DNA of 64,000 nt from UBA1181 sp045617845 (GCA_045617845.1 JAZLJL010000034.1:1-64000); one strand, 5' to 3'. Positions 1 through 9,437 are shown, numbered from the stretch's first letter. Made by a program: numbers and translations. The notes: generated from the letters alone by a model not told the origin.

Positions 1-1807
1 CGAAGTTACAACACTTGAAATAACTTTTAATCGAACCATTTAGGAATTGAAACTTCAGCGAACTTCTTTCCCTCTTCTGTCGCTGGTCTTTTAATCGAAC
101 CATTTAGGAATTGAAACCCACGCTGGGTATTAGGAAGAGCAGACGTAAAATAGTCTTTTAATCGAACCATTTAGGAATTGAAACCGCATTGACTTCTCTA
201 AAAATTCTTGCAGTTTCGTGGCTTTTAATCGAACCATTTAGGAATTGAAACACGGAGATAAAAACAAGACATCTTACAACAACGGCACTTTTAATCGAAC
301 CATTTAGGAATTGAAACATAAAAAGGTTAGGGTCGTACATCACCCAATCGCCCCTTTTAATCGAACCATTTAGGAATTGAAACTTAATTCAGTTGCTCTC
401 ATATTCTAAATTTTAAAGCTTTTAATCGAACCATTTAGGAATTGAAACACGAAATGGCTTTGGTTTTCCTTTTGGGCAGACCGCTTTTAATCGAACCATT
501 TAGGAATTGAAACTCTATAATCGCTATATCGACTGGTGTACCAGTTAAACCTTTTAATCGAACCATTTAGGAATTGAAACATATTCGCCTGATTGGCTTG
601 TTGCATAGCCTTTCTCTTTTAATCGAACCATTTAGGAATTGAAACTTTTTATTGAAAAGCCGATTAAGCACACGTTTTTGCCTTTTAATCGAACCATTTA
701 GGAATTGAAACTTTGTACATTAATTAAACATATCTTTTTGAAGTGGCTTTTAATCGAACCATTTAGGAATTGAAACTTTCTACGGGTATCCTTTGGTCAT
801 AGCCAACAATCTTTTAATCGAACCATTTAGGAATTGAAACTAGCCAAATAAACCGCCCTCGCTTGTTGTCTCCGCTTTTAATCGAACCATTTAGGAATTG
901 AAACTACGTTGGGTTTTTCGATTTTCCTTCCTCAATCAGTCTTTTAATCGAACCATTTAGGAATTGAAACGTAAGTGACAAATTAAGAAGACCGTATAGC
1001 CATGCCTTTTAATCGAACCATTTAGGAATTGAAACAGTGATAAATTTCTTTATTGCATTGGCGGTTTTCTTCCTTTTAATCGAACCATTTAGGAATTGAA
1101 ACTGCAGATGAGTTTTACACCAGACATTGACTTTGAAAGCTTTTAATCGAACCATTTAGGAATTGAAACATATTGTCGACTACCCAATTACCTGACGACT
1201 GATCTTTTAATCGAACCATTTAGGAATTGAAACTAATTCTTTATCCTTTGAGTCTCCTGATTAAGTAGCTTTTAATCGAACCATTTAGGAATTGAAACTC
1301 GTATTGTAGATGATTATGTTCCTATGCAAATCTTCTTTTAATCGAACCATTTAGGAATTGAAACTACGCAAAGGAAATCATGGACGTGCAGGCGTCGTTG
1401 ACTTTTAATCGAACCATTTAGGAATTGAAACTCATATTCTTGTTTCTTTTGCGTAAGTTGCGAAAGCTTTTAATCGAACCATTTAGGAATTGAAACTCAA
1501 AACCAAGACTTGAACTATGTCAGTGCTCTTCGACTTTTAATCGAACCATTTAGGAATTGAAACTCGGATGCTAGGGATGCAGTGCAAGGGGCGGCAACCT
1601 TTTAATCGAACCATTTAGGAATTGAAACTACAGCAGAACTCAATGTATTGCTGTAGCAAAGATACTTTTAATCGAACCATTTAGGAATTGAAACCGGATC
1701 CGAAATAATATACTGTTTTCATAACTACACTTTTAATCGAACCATTTAGGAATTGAAACATCTGCCGACAGGCCCGATGGTTCACCATCAGGCACTTCTA
1801 ATCGAAC
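1..1807 (+). CRISPR. CRISPR array, trailer end (27 intact repeats plus a degenerate last repeat)
   Basis: Twenty-seven identical 30-bp repeats begin CTTTTAATCG and end AGGAATTGAAAC. The first intact repeat is at 24-53 and the last at 1730-1759; a truncated, mutated copy (12 of 13 matching bases) sits at 1795-1807. Spacers are 34-37 bp and all differ. Bases 1-23 are a cut spacer, so the array continues to the left. The degenerate copy marks the trailer end, so transcription should run along + from a leader outside the window. The ATTGAAAC 3' end fits the 8-nt 5' handle of Cas6-processed type I-B or type III crRNAs, but no cas gene is visible and the type cannot be fixed here. Confidence 0.98.
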
Positions 1808-1853
1808 TTCTTCCACACACACAAGATTTCCGTTGTGAAAACATCTAGGTTCA

Positions 1854-1880
1854 GCCATCGTCCTTAACGGTGGCTTTTTT
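1854..1880 (+). terminator. Intrinsic terminator after the CRISPR array
   Basis: Stem GCCATCG (1854-1860) pairs with CGGTGGC (1868-1874), with one G-T pair and a 7-nt loop, and is followed by six T. It lies between the array and the first gene and would end the pre-crRNA transcript. Confidence 0.7.
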
Positions 1881-1981
1881 ATGTCCTTTCCCCGAAATAA
1901 AAAATCAAACATTAAAATTCTTTGGAAGATTTCTTTCCCCTCATTTCCCTTCAAACCCACCCAACAAACATAAAAAAATAT

Positions 1982-1989
1982 TATTTTTG
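1982..1989 (+). promoter_or_regulatory. Bacteroidota -7 element for the lipoprotein operon
   Basis: TATTTTTG matches TAnnTTTG and lies 25 bp before the ATG at 2015. No clear -33 TTTG was seen. Confidence 0.5.
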
Positions 1990-2014
1990 TCAAACACAGC
2001 AAAGGAAAGGCGCA

Positions 2015-2527
2015 ATGAGACTCTATTATTTGACAATAATTACGCTGACGGTGATGTTGGCGTCGTGCGGTCGGTCCACCGACCCGAAGCCCGAAAAGGA
2101 GAGTTTCGAATGGGAGGGCAAGACGGTACGGCTCGAACACAAAAACGATAGTCTGCACGCCTTGATTCTGACCGAGAACGGCAAAGAGTTGTCCAGAATG
2201 ATTCTTCCCTGGAAGATCTACCGGTTCGACCATGGTGACCTCGACGGCGACGGTGTGCCGGAAATCGCCGTGGGCGTGATCAAAACGACAATGTTCGACC
2301 CTAGCATGGAGAAACGCCTCTTCCTCTACCGAATCGCCGACGGAAATGCCATCATCAGGCTGTGGATGGGTTCCCGATTGGTGCATAGAGTGCAGGATTT
2401 CCACATCGAAAAGGATAGCTTCCCTGCCCTTGTCCACGCCTACGAGAAAGACAAGAACGGCGTAATGCATGAGAGCGAATACAAACTCGGAAGATTCGGA
2501 TTAAGACTGAAAAGATTTTTACGGTAA
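2015..2527 (+). CDS. Lipoprotein with VCBS/FG-GAP-like calcium-binding motif
   Basis: A 170-aa secreted lipoprotein. The ATG at 2015 is chosen because it gives a clean type II signal (MRLYYLTIIT, then lipobox MLASC); the frame is open 31 codons further upstream, but that extension has no signal character. Around residues 71-85 the motif GDLDGDGVPEIAVG has the DxDxDG calcium loop and hydrophobic strand typical of VCBS/FG-GAP repeats. No enzyme motif is seen. It is the first of three consecutive lipoprotein genes (24 bp before the next), so a shared envelope role is likely. The specific function is unknown. Confidence 0.8.
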   Translation: MRLYYLTIITLTVMLASCGRSTDPKPEKESFEWEGKTVRLEHKNDSLHALILTENGKELSRMILPWKIYRFDHGDLDGDGVPEIAVGVIKTTMFDPSMEKRLFLYRIADGNAIIRLWMGSRLVHRVQDFHIEKDSFPALVHAYEKDKNGVMHESEYKLGRFGLRLKRFLR

Positions 2528-2551
2528 TAATAAACAACCAAACATTTGATA

Positions 2552-5173
2552 ATGAATTATAAAAACATTTCAAGAGGCTTGGCGCTCTCATTGGCAATCT
2601 CTTTCGCCGGATGCGCTTCTGACGGAAACCAAGGGAAACAACCATCAAACACGGACGGAAGCCAGCAAACTTCCGACCTTAACTCGAACGAGGGGAACGA
2701 GACGAACCCCAACGGCGCATCGTTCGACTGGGAATTCACCACAAGAGGCGAAGATGGCGCCGCCCCACAAGGCACCTTCGGATTGTCCTTTCACTTGGAT
2801 AGCCTATTCAACCATCCCGACTACGACATGCCAATCAACAACTATAGTTACGAAGAGTTGCGCGTGCTTCGCAGCATCCCGTACGCGAGACTTGGCCATT
2901 GGTTCAAGGAGGTTGACCTATTTGAAAAATTCAACGGCATAAAAGAGTATGTGGAGTCACTAGAACCTATCGCGAAAAATTATGCCATGGATCAAATCAA
3001 AAATGAAGAGAGCGAATATTGGAGACTTTGGAGGACGAATTACCCCAAAACCTATTCCCTATTCAAGCTGGACGCTAAGGAGGCAGTTTTCGTCAAGAGG
3101 GTTGATGCCGAAATCGCCAAACTGGAGGAGAAACGATATGTGGAGAAAGAGGGATTGAAACTGCTTAATTTGGACCTTGCGGAAAACACGAACTATTTAA
3201 GGTGTCCAAGTTCAGAAGCCATTAATTTGCTCCGCGAGAACAACTTCTGCATTTCCGAGACGAGAGCGGAGCAGATGTACAACCCTTATGAATACTACCA
3301 CAACTTGCCTCATTACATCACTACCGACCTTTTCCTAGCGGCATACAACGCCTACTTGGTATGGGAACTCCAATGTGAAGAAGAAGAGAATATACATCCA
3401 TTGATGTCTAAATTCACGAGCGAAATGTATTATCAGAGTTTGGAAGATCTGGAATCCTGCTCCGACAAAGCCATACGTCCATTGGCCGAACATGCGGTTG
3501 TCTATTATGCGATCGCCTCCTATTTGTTTTCCGGAGAAGAGTGTAAAAACCTGCCTGATGGATTACGTGACATCTATGGGCAAGAGAAACAAGCTATCGA
3601 GTCGGAATCGGATGGACCTTCCGCCCTACTAAAATCACCAATGCCATATAGTTTGTTCAAACCACGCAGTTTCTACACTAGGAACGAAAATACCAAAAAG
3701 TATTTCAAGGGAATGATGTGGCTACAAAGCGCCAAGTACAGAATTGAGAAGGACGAAGCCATTGTCTACCCTCTTTTCCTGGCGTTGCAATATGAGAGAT
3801 TAGACCCATCGACGAAACAGAATATGGAGAAAGTTAATAACCTACTCACTTTTTTGATCGGAGAGGTCGACAACTGTTCCATCATGGATATTTCAGCGAA
3901 ACTCGCTCCTGATTTCGGAATCAAAAGTGACGCGGACCTAAAAGACCCTCAAAAACTAGCATCCGCAAGATCTTACTTGGAGAAGGAAAACAGCAGATGC
4001 AACAGATTATACAACAGAGTCGAATCGTCGAAGCCCGTGGCTGAGATCAATTTCATGCCACAACGTTATACGCCTGACGCCGAGGTGCTGATGTGGATGT
4101 GCGACATACGTAAGGAGAGCGGCAGACCTTTTCCGGACGGACTTGACGTACTGAACGCCTTCGGGAACACAGTTGCCGAAAATTTATTGAACAACACAGA
4201 CCCTGGAACAAAGAAATGGGCCGAATACGCTTCGACAAGCGCAAAAATGAAGTCGAAATTCAAGAACTACCCCGACTTCAACAAGAGCATCTACAACAAA
4301 AGCATCGAAGCCCTTGTCGCCTTGCAGAACAAAGGGATCCAACCAGACTACATGAAGACAAAGGCTTGGCAGATGAAAAACACCAATACCGCATTGGCAT
4401 CATGGGCCGAGCTAAAACATAACACGATATTGTACGCCGAGCAGCCGGGAGAAGCAGAAGGTGGCGAAGGCGGCGAAAGAATATACATGCCTGAACCAGA
4501 ATGGTATTCTGATATCGTGGAACCTAATCTCGCGTTTTGGAGAAAGGCAATTGAACTATTGGAATTGAACGGAAAAGTTCTGGCGGAAAATAAGATTAAA
4601 AACAATTCGGAAAACGATTCGAGAAATAATTCGGAAACCTTTTGGAAAGGCAATTGGTTGCTTAATAACGCAAAAAAATTTCTGGAAATAACCCAAAAGG
4701 AGTTAGCCGGAACACCCGTCCACGAGAAACTGAATGTTGATACGAATTTTGAAGATTTCTGCAATCATTTATTTTTCAAGGATGGAACTAAAATCAACAA
4801 CACAGACATCGCGAAGATTGCCGACATCTACACAAGAGAAATACACAACGGCCCAGATAACGGCATTCTCCACACTGGTCTTGGACTTGTGAACAGCATC
4901 TATGTGTTGGTAGAGAATAATGGCCATATATATTTGACCGAAGGTGCTGTTTATGATTATCGTCTCACCGTCTTAGGCGAGAGATTGAATGACGACGAAT
5001 GGAGGAAAAAACTGAACGAGAACTATTCCTTAGGGCGTCCGAAATGGATGGAGCCATATATTCTCAAGGATAATAATAGAGTGAGGATCTTACAGAACGT
5101 CGGAGAAAGAAGTTTAAGAGGCTGGGAATTCGAAGAAGAGCCTCAAGAAAACAGCGGATGGTTCACTCATTAA
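2552..5173 (+). CDS. DUF3160 family lipoprotein
   Basis: An 873-aa lipoprotein (signal SLAISFAGC). The ATG at 2552 is preferred to a TTG two codons upstream. After an acidic low-complexity linker (residues 25-50), the chain is mostly helical; the segment YITTDLFLAAYNAYLVWEL near residues 253-271 matches the signature of DUF3160 (PF11369), a family without a defined biochemical role. The following gene starts inside its last codons (16-nt overlap), which implies translational coupling. Surface or periplasmic location is inferred from the lipoprotein signal. The family call rests on motif resemblance; the function is unknown. Confidence 0.8.
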   Translation: MNYKNISRGLALSLAISFAGCASDGNQGKQPSNTDGSQQTSDLNSNEGNETNPNGASFDWEFTTRGEDGAAPQGTFGLSFHLDSLFNHPDYDMPINNYSYEELRVLRSIPYARLGHWFKEVDLFEKFNGIKEYVESLEPIAKNYAMDQIKNEESEYWRLWRTNYPKTYSLFKLDAKEAVFVKRVDAEIAKLEEKRYVEKEGLKLLNLDLAENTNYLRCPSSEAINLLRENNFCISETRAEQMYNPYEYYHNLPHYITTDLFLAAYNAYLVWELQCEEEENIHPLMSKFTSEMYYQSLEDLESCSDKAIRPLAEHAVVYYAIASYLFSGEECKNLPDGLRDIYGQEKQAIESESDGPSALLKSPMPYSLFKPRSFYTRNENTKKYFKGMMWLQSAKYRIEKDEAIVYPLFLALQYERLDPSTKQNMEKVNNLLTFLIGEVDNCSIMDISAKLAPDFGIKSDADLKDPQKLASARSYLEKENSRCNRLYNRVESSKPVAEINFMPQRYTPDAEVLMWMCDIRKESGRPFPDGLDVLNAFGNTVAENLLNNTDPGTKKWAEYASTSAKMKSKFKNYPDFNKSIYNKSIEALVALQNKGIQPDYMKTKAWQMKNTNTALASWAELKHNTILYAEQPGEAEGGEGGERIYMPEPEWYSDIVEPNLAFWRKAIELLELNGKVLAENKIKNNSENDSRNNSETFWKGNWLLNNAKKFLEITQKELAGTPVHEKLNVDTNFEDFCNHLFFKDGTKINNTDIAKIADIYTREIHNGPDNGILHTGLGLVNSIYVLVENNGHIYLTEGAVYDYRLTVLGERLNDDEWRKKLNENYSLGRPKWMEPYILKDNNRVRILQNVGERSLRGWEFEEEPQENSGWFTH

Positions 5174-6027
5174 GAAATATTACAATACTCTTCTCAGTCT
5201 TGGCGATGGCGTCTTGTTCTTCGCCTACTGACGAGGGTTTGAAAATCCTCATCGGCGGCGACGTGATGCTCGACCGTGGTATCGGGGGAATGATAGATAA
5301 CCATGGAGTGAGCTTCCTCTTCAACGGGATCAGAGACGATCTCCAATCGGCGGACGCTTCGATCATTAATTTGGAGTGTCCGCTGACGGATACCCTGGTT
5401 CCGCATCAGAAACGGTATCAGTTCAGAGCAGCCCCTTCATTCGCCGACAGCCTCCTAAAAAACGGAGTGACCCATGCCTGTCTGGAAAACAACCACACAC
5501 TTGACCAAGGCGAACTGGGCTATAAGCAGACGGTGGAGTCTTTGTCCCGTGCCGGAATAACGCCCGTCAGTTCCGATCCGTTCTCTCCGACCGAAATAGA
5601 GAAAGGGGGGAACAAAATAGCCCTATTCAACGCAAACCTATTAGGCAACAGCCAATACGTGACCTATTGGCAATCGCATTTGTCTAAAGCTATCGTAACG
5701 TATAAAAACGCCAACAAGGAGGCGAAGGCGGTAGTCATTTTGCATTGGGGCGACGAATATGAACCCATACACAACCAGCTACAGGAGCGCATCGCCAAGT
5801 CGCTCGCCGAGTCGGGAGCCGATGTCGTGGTCGGACATCATCCCCACGTCGTGCAAGACACAATGCGGATAGACAATTGTTCCGTCTACTATAGCCTTGG
5901 CAACCTGATATTCGACCAGAACAAAATGGCCCGACATAAGTCGTCGCTGCTTGAAATCACGCTAAAAGACGGAACGTTGAAGAGTTCCATCCATGAACTG
6001 AGGATATACAATTACAGACCGATGTAA
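5158..6027 (+). CDS. CapA family (PGA_cap) lipoprotein, metallophosphoesterase-like fold
   Basis: A 289-aa lipoprotein (lipobox LAMASC). It carries the CapA/PgsA (PF09587) motifs in order: GGDVMLDRGIG near residue 35, INLECPLTD near 73, NNHTLDQGELGY near 113, LHWGDEYEP near 195, and GHHPHVVQD with YSLGNLIFDQ near 226-255. These Asp/His/Asn positions are those of a calcineurin-like metal site. CapA proteins are linked to poly-gamma-glutamate capsule formation in Bacillus, but no capB or capC partner is present and many Bacteroidota carry lone CapA proteins of unknown substrate. The gene overlaps the DUF3160 gene by 16 nt, so the two are probably co-translated. Confidence 0.88.
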   Translation: MVHSLRNITILFSVLAMASCSSPTDEGLKILIGGDVMLDRGIGGMIDNHGVSFLFNGIRDDLQSADASIINLECPLTDTLVPHQKRYQFRAAPSFADSLLKNGVTHACLENNHTLDQGELGYKQTVESLSRAGITPVSSDPFSPTEIEKGGNKIALFNANLLGNSQYVTYWQSHLSKAIVTYKNANKEAKAVVILHWGDEYEPIHNQLQERIAKSLAESGADVVVGHHPHVVQDTMRIDNCSVYYSLGNLIFDQNKMARHKSSLLEITLKDGTLKSSIHELRIYNYRPM

Positions 6028-6083
6028 CCCGTATAGACGTAGCGCGCCAAGTCGATACCATATCGTATCCAAAAAAAATTCCC

Positions 6084-6091
6084 TACCTTTG
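6084..6091 (+). promoter_or_regulatory. -7 element of the MFS gene
   Basis: TACCTTTG matches TAnnTTTG, 35 bp before the ATG at 6127. No matching -33 element was seen. Confidence 0.5.
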
Positions 6092-6126
6092 CAGACTTTT
6101 TCATACAGGCTTAAAAAACGCGTAAA

Positions 6127-7506
6127 ATGGACAATAGCAAAGCAACGGATTACGACGGGCTTCCTTTGACCCGCAGAATCTTCTCGGTGATGACCGTGTC
6201 GTTGGGCGTCACCGTAGCGGTGTTGGACGTCAACATCATGAACATCGCACTGCCTTCCCTCTCCGTCAACATGCACCTCTCCGAGGCGGACACCATTTGG
6301 ATCGTCAACGGCTACCAACTCGCCATCATCATGTGTCTCCTCGCCATGTCCACCATCGGCGAGATCTTCTCCTACAAACGGGTCTACCTCGCCGGCCTCT
6401 CCGTCTTCACCATCGCGTCATTAGCCTGCGCCTTCTCGCATGACTTCCTCACGCTCGTGGCGAGCCGTATGCTGCAGGGCGTCGGCGCCTCCGCCATGAT
6501 GTCCATCAACATGACCCTCCTCCGCCTCTCCTACCCGAAACGCTGGCTGGGCAAAGGCATCGGACTCAACGCCACGCTGGTCGCCATCGCCTCCGTGCTG
6601 GCGCCTTCCCTCGCCGCCCTCATCCTCACGAACCTCTCGTGGCACTGGCTCTTCCTCATCAACCTGCCCATAGGCGTCTTGGCGGTCGCGATGGGCATCA
6701 AAGCCTTGCCGGGCAATGTGGTGCGGCTCAAAGAGCGGCATGTGCCCAAGCTGGACATGGTGATGAACGCCCTCTTCTTCGGCTCGCTCATCCTCATCGT
6801 GCAGGGATTCTCGCACAACTTAAGCACCTATACCATCATCGGCACCGCCATCGTCTGCGCCGCGGTGGGCTTCCTCTACCTGAAGCGGCAGCTCAACATG
6901 CAATACCCGCTCCTGCCCGTCGACCTGCTGCGCATCCCGCTCTTCAGCCTCTCCGTGCTGACCAGCGTCGCCTCGTTCACGGCACAGATGCTCGCCATGG
7001 TCTCCATCCCCTTCCTCTTCGAAAACACCTACGGGCTCTCCGAATCGGAGACCGGACTCCTCTTCTCAGCCTGGCCCCTCTCCATACTCGTCGCGGCACC
7101 CTTGGCGGGCTCGCTCATCGGCAAGGTGGACGCAGGCAAACTGGGCGGAATAGGCTTAGCGCTCCTCTCCTTCGGCATAGGCGCGTTGGCGCTCCTACCC
7201 GACCAGCCGAGCTACGGAGACGTCATCTGGCGGCTCATGTGCTGCGGTTTCGGCTTCGGCATCTTCCAGTCGCCCAACAACAACGTGCTCATCACCTCCG
7301 CTCCCATGAACCGTAGCGGAAGCGCCAGCGGCATGCTCGCCATGGCCCGCCTCATCGGACAAACCACCGGAGCCACGCTCGTAGCCCTCCTCTTCCACCT
7401 CTTCGGAAGCGAAGCACCACACACGGCACTCTGGGCGGGATCAGCCGTGGCGTTGGCCGCCTGCCTCATCAGTCTGAGCAGACTACGGCTGAAAAAGGAA
7501 GCATAG
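6127..7506 (+). CDS. MFS drug exporter, EmrB/QacA (DHA2) type
   Basis: A 459-aa polytopic membrane protein with about 14 hydrophobic segments. The first helix carries AVLDVNIMNIALPSL, the D1-type motif of DHA2 (EmrB/QacA) exporters; GYQLAIIMCLLAMSTIGE and SRMLQGVGASAMM are the following conserved segments. It should export hydrophobic or cationic compounds with the proton gradient. No EmrA-type adaptor or outer-membrane factor lies next to it, so it probably works alone in the inner membrane. The gene is noticeably richer in G+C than its neighbours and uses many GCC, CTC and ATC codons, which may reflect transfer or local codon bias. It is monocistronic with its own promoter. Confidence 0.93.
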   Translation: MDNSKATDYDGLPLTRRIFSVMTVSLGVTVAVLDVNIMNIALPSLSVNMHLSEADTIWIVNGYQLAIIMCLLAMSTIGEIFSYKRVYLAGLSVFTIASLACAFSHDFLTLVASRMLQGVGASAMMSINMTLLRLSYPKRWLGKGIGLNATLVAIASVLAPSLAALILTNLSWHWLFLINLPIGVLAVAMGIKALPGNVVRLKERHVPKLDMVMNALFFGSLILIVQGFSHNLSTYTIIGTAIVCAAVGFLYLKRQLNMQYPLLPVDLLRIPLFSLSVLTSVASFTAQMLAMVSIPFLFENTYGLSESETGLLFSAWPLSILVAAPLAGSLIGKVDAGKLGGIGLALLSFGIGALALLPDQPSYGDVIWRLMCCGFGFGIFQSPNNNVLITSAPMNRSGSASGMLAMARLIGQTTGATLVALLFHLFGSEAPHTALWAGSAVALAACLISLSRLRLKKEA

Positions 7507-7577
7507 ACACCAAAGAGACGACAGCGAGCGACGGAAGGTAAAAAATCCCCGCTCTTCCGTAATTCAAATAAGCTTCG

Positions 7578-7585
7578 TATCTTTG
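7578..7585 (+). promoter_or_regulatory. -7 element of the TonB-like gene
   Basis: TATCTTTG matches TAnnTTTG, 34 bp before the ATG at 7620. Confidence 0.55.
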
Positions 7586-7619
7586 GACATTATTCATTCA
7601 CATAAGAAAAAAATACACC

Positions 7620-8375
7620 ATGCAATTCAAACATATCCTCACGGTGGCACTTCTCTGCTCGACATTACCAAGCATCGCCTGCTCAGACGAGGAAATCATA
7701 CAATCGGCTTACCTACACCTCCCCACCTCGCTCGACCGCTGCACAAACGCAGACAAGGACTCCGCAGACAAAGTCAGGGCAGAGTTGAAAAACGACTTCA
7801 AGGGAATCTACAGGAAAAGGCTGACGAAAGAAGAAGCGTACGACATCATCGACAAATACGAGGAGAAATCCACCATGAAACTCTTCTACGACTGCGGCGG
7901 AGAGAAATCCATGCCCGTATTCGCCCTGCTAGACCTCATGGTGAGAAAAGGCTATATCAACGAAGACCCGACACATAAATACTACCATCCACAGAGCGCA
8001 GGCAAACCAGCCACGACGGCAGTCACATCCGCCAGCGCAGCCACGGGAACAGACGAGGGAGAGTCCACCGTCACCGCACCGAAAGACATGCCATACTGTT
8101 TCCAGTCATGGAGTCTGGCGGGAAGACTAGTGACCGGGAAAGTGGCGCGTCCCGTCTACGACAAACTCATCGAAGGGAAAGTGGTCATGATCATACAAGT
8201 GGACAAGAAAGGATATGTGAAAAAAACAACCATAGGGGAAGGCACCACCATTACAGACCCGACCATACTGGAGGCGGCGCAAGTGTCCGCCATGAGCACG
8301 AAATTCTCGCCTAGGGACGATGGTAAAAACGGTGACCAATCAGGCACAATCACCTACTATTTCAAATTACAATAA
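7620..8375 (+). CDS. Secreted protein with TonB C-terminal-like domain
   Basis: A 251-aa exported protein. The signal peptide (residues 1-21) ends SIACS and may be type I or a weak lipobox. Residues 22-120 form a charged domain of unknown type; 121-150 are an Ala/Thr-rich linker; 158-251 resemble the TonB C-terminal domain of Bacteroidota energy transducers (WSLAGRLVTGK, EGKVVMIIQVDKKGYVKK, then the Ala-rich helix and KFSP). Unlike true TonB it lacks an N-terminal transmembrane anchor with a proline-rich spacer, so it probably does not transmit the proton-motive force. It could instead bind periplasmic or outer-membrane partners. It has its own promoter. Confidence 0.75.
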   Translation: MQFKHILTVALLCSTLPSIACSDEEIIQSAYLHLPTSLDRCTNADKDSADKVRAELKNDFKGIYRKRLTKEEAYDIIDKYEEKSTMKLFYDCGGEKSMPVFALLDLMVRKGYINEDPTHKYYHPQSAGKPATTAVTSASAATGTDEGESTVTAPKDMPYCFQSWSLAGRLVTGKVARPVYDKLIEGKVVMIIQVDKKGYVKKTTIGEGTTITDPTILEAAQVSAMSTKFSPRDDGKNGDQSGTITYYFKLQ

Positions 8376-8432
8376 AGGATTCACACGCAATAAAATAACG
8401 AAAAACAAACAAAAGGAATGACGCAAAGGGCA

Positions 8433-8789
8433 TCAGGAGAGGCCCTCCCAACGGAAATAGAAACGCCAGGCGGAAAAAAGCTTACGATGTTTTAGATATT
8501 CCATATCACCGTCATTCTCGTACGCCTCCCGTTCGAAAGAGATGCTACGGTAAGGATTGATGCCATGGTTGAAAAGCTTACGCACCAACCAATAGAGCCA
8601 TTCGAGGGAATAGAGGATATAGAAAAAGAGGAAAAGCGACTCCATCATCTGGGCGGTATGGATACTTTCATGGTTGATGATCTGACGGCTGAGACGGGAG
8701 AAATAAGTCTTCCGGATGAATAACATACCGAAGATATTAATCGCCACAAACCCCTTAGGAGGCAAAAAATTATTCACGACGATCTTCAT
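8433..8789 (-). CDS. Small membrane protein with HExxH zinc-protease motif
   Basis: 118 aa; the ATG at 8789 is chosen over an in-frame TTG at 8801. The chain contains NHESIHTAQ (an HExxH motif), directly followed by one strong membrane helix (SLFLFFYILYSLEWLYWLV), then SFEREAYEND, where the second Glu could be a third zinc ligand, as in gluzincin-type minimal membrane proteases. No signal peptide is evident. It lies 12 bp after the DUF4294 gene and is probably co-transcribed with it. Whether it is catalytically active is unknown; the protein is far shorter than M48 or M56 peptidases. Confidence 0.75.
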   Translation of the reverse strand: MKIVVNNFLPPKGFVAINIFGMLFIRKTYFSRLSRQIINHESIHTAQMMESLFLFFYILYSLEWLYWLVRKLFNHGINPYRSISFEREAYENDGDMEYLKHRKLFSAWRFYFRWEGLS

Positions 8790-8801
8790 GGCAAACAGCA
8801 A

Positions 8802-9410
8802 TTAAAGTTGTCCCGCCTCGACCAAATTGATGACGCGCTCAACAATTTTATCATCCTCATTATCAAGGTCATATTCAGTCTTAAGGTTAGCACCCATCAT
8901 CTTAGCGAAGCCTTGCCAGAAAACAGCGCGGAAACCGCCCCTGAACTGTTTGATCAACTGATAAGAGGTTTTGTCGGTCTCACGGTCCACCAAACGGATA
9001 AGCATCTTACCCTGCGACAAAGTGAACTTTCTCAAAACAGGCTTATAGGTATCGAGCAACTCGTCCTCTTTCGCCTCCATATACTTTTTCCTAGCCCTAT
9101 CGTCAGGCAATGCGGCCAAATCCTTGTCGATATCCTTCAACATCTTACCGATCAATTTGGCGTAAGGCAAAGTTTTCTTCACGTCACGGACAGTCTTCCA
9201 GTAGAACTTCTCCTGTTTCTTGTTTTTAAACACCAACGTCGGGTAGACATAGACCTGAGGCAAAAGGATACTTGGAATCGAGTCGCCATTTTCATCAACA
9301 ACACAAGGGACCATGAACCCCTCCTGTTCCTCCACATCTTGGGCGAACGTCTCCATAAAAAAGGAAGAGGCGCACAAAAGCATTACCAAATATTTTATTA
9401 ACTTTGCCAT
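8802..9410 (-). CDS. DUF4294 family secreted protein
   Basis: 202 aa with a type I signal peptide (ends ETFAQ). The segment from LPQVYVYPTLVFKNKKQ through FYWKTVRDVKKTLPYAKL is the hallmark of DUF4294 (PF14127), restricted to Bacteroidota. The rest is helical and charged with no catalytic motif. It is first in a two-gene minus-strand unit with the small HExxH membrane protein. The biochemical role is not established. Confidence 0.85.
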   Translation of the reverse strand: MAKLIKYLVMLLCASSFFMETFAQDVEEQEGFMVPCVVDENGDSIPSILLPQVYVYPTLVFKNKKQEKFYWKTVRDVKKTLPYAKLIGKMLKDIDKDLAALPDDRARKKYMEAKEDELLDTYKPVLRKFTLSQGKMLIRLVDRETDKTSYQLIKQFRGGFRAVFWQGFAKMMGANLKTEYDLDNEDDKIVERVINLVEAGQL

Positions 9411-9437
9411 CGTCTAATCTGTTAAGCTTGCTTTATG

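Noticed and set aside
158..343. Open frame through CRISPR repeats, minus strand
   Set aside because: It only translates the repeat (NGSIKS pattern) and spacers; the repeat has no stop in that frame.
1733..2470. 245-codon minus-strand frame over the CRISPR end and first lipoprotein gene
   Set aside because: It is antisense to a better-supported lipoprotein gene and starts in a CRISPR repeat; no domain is seen.
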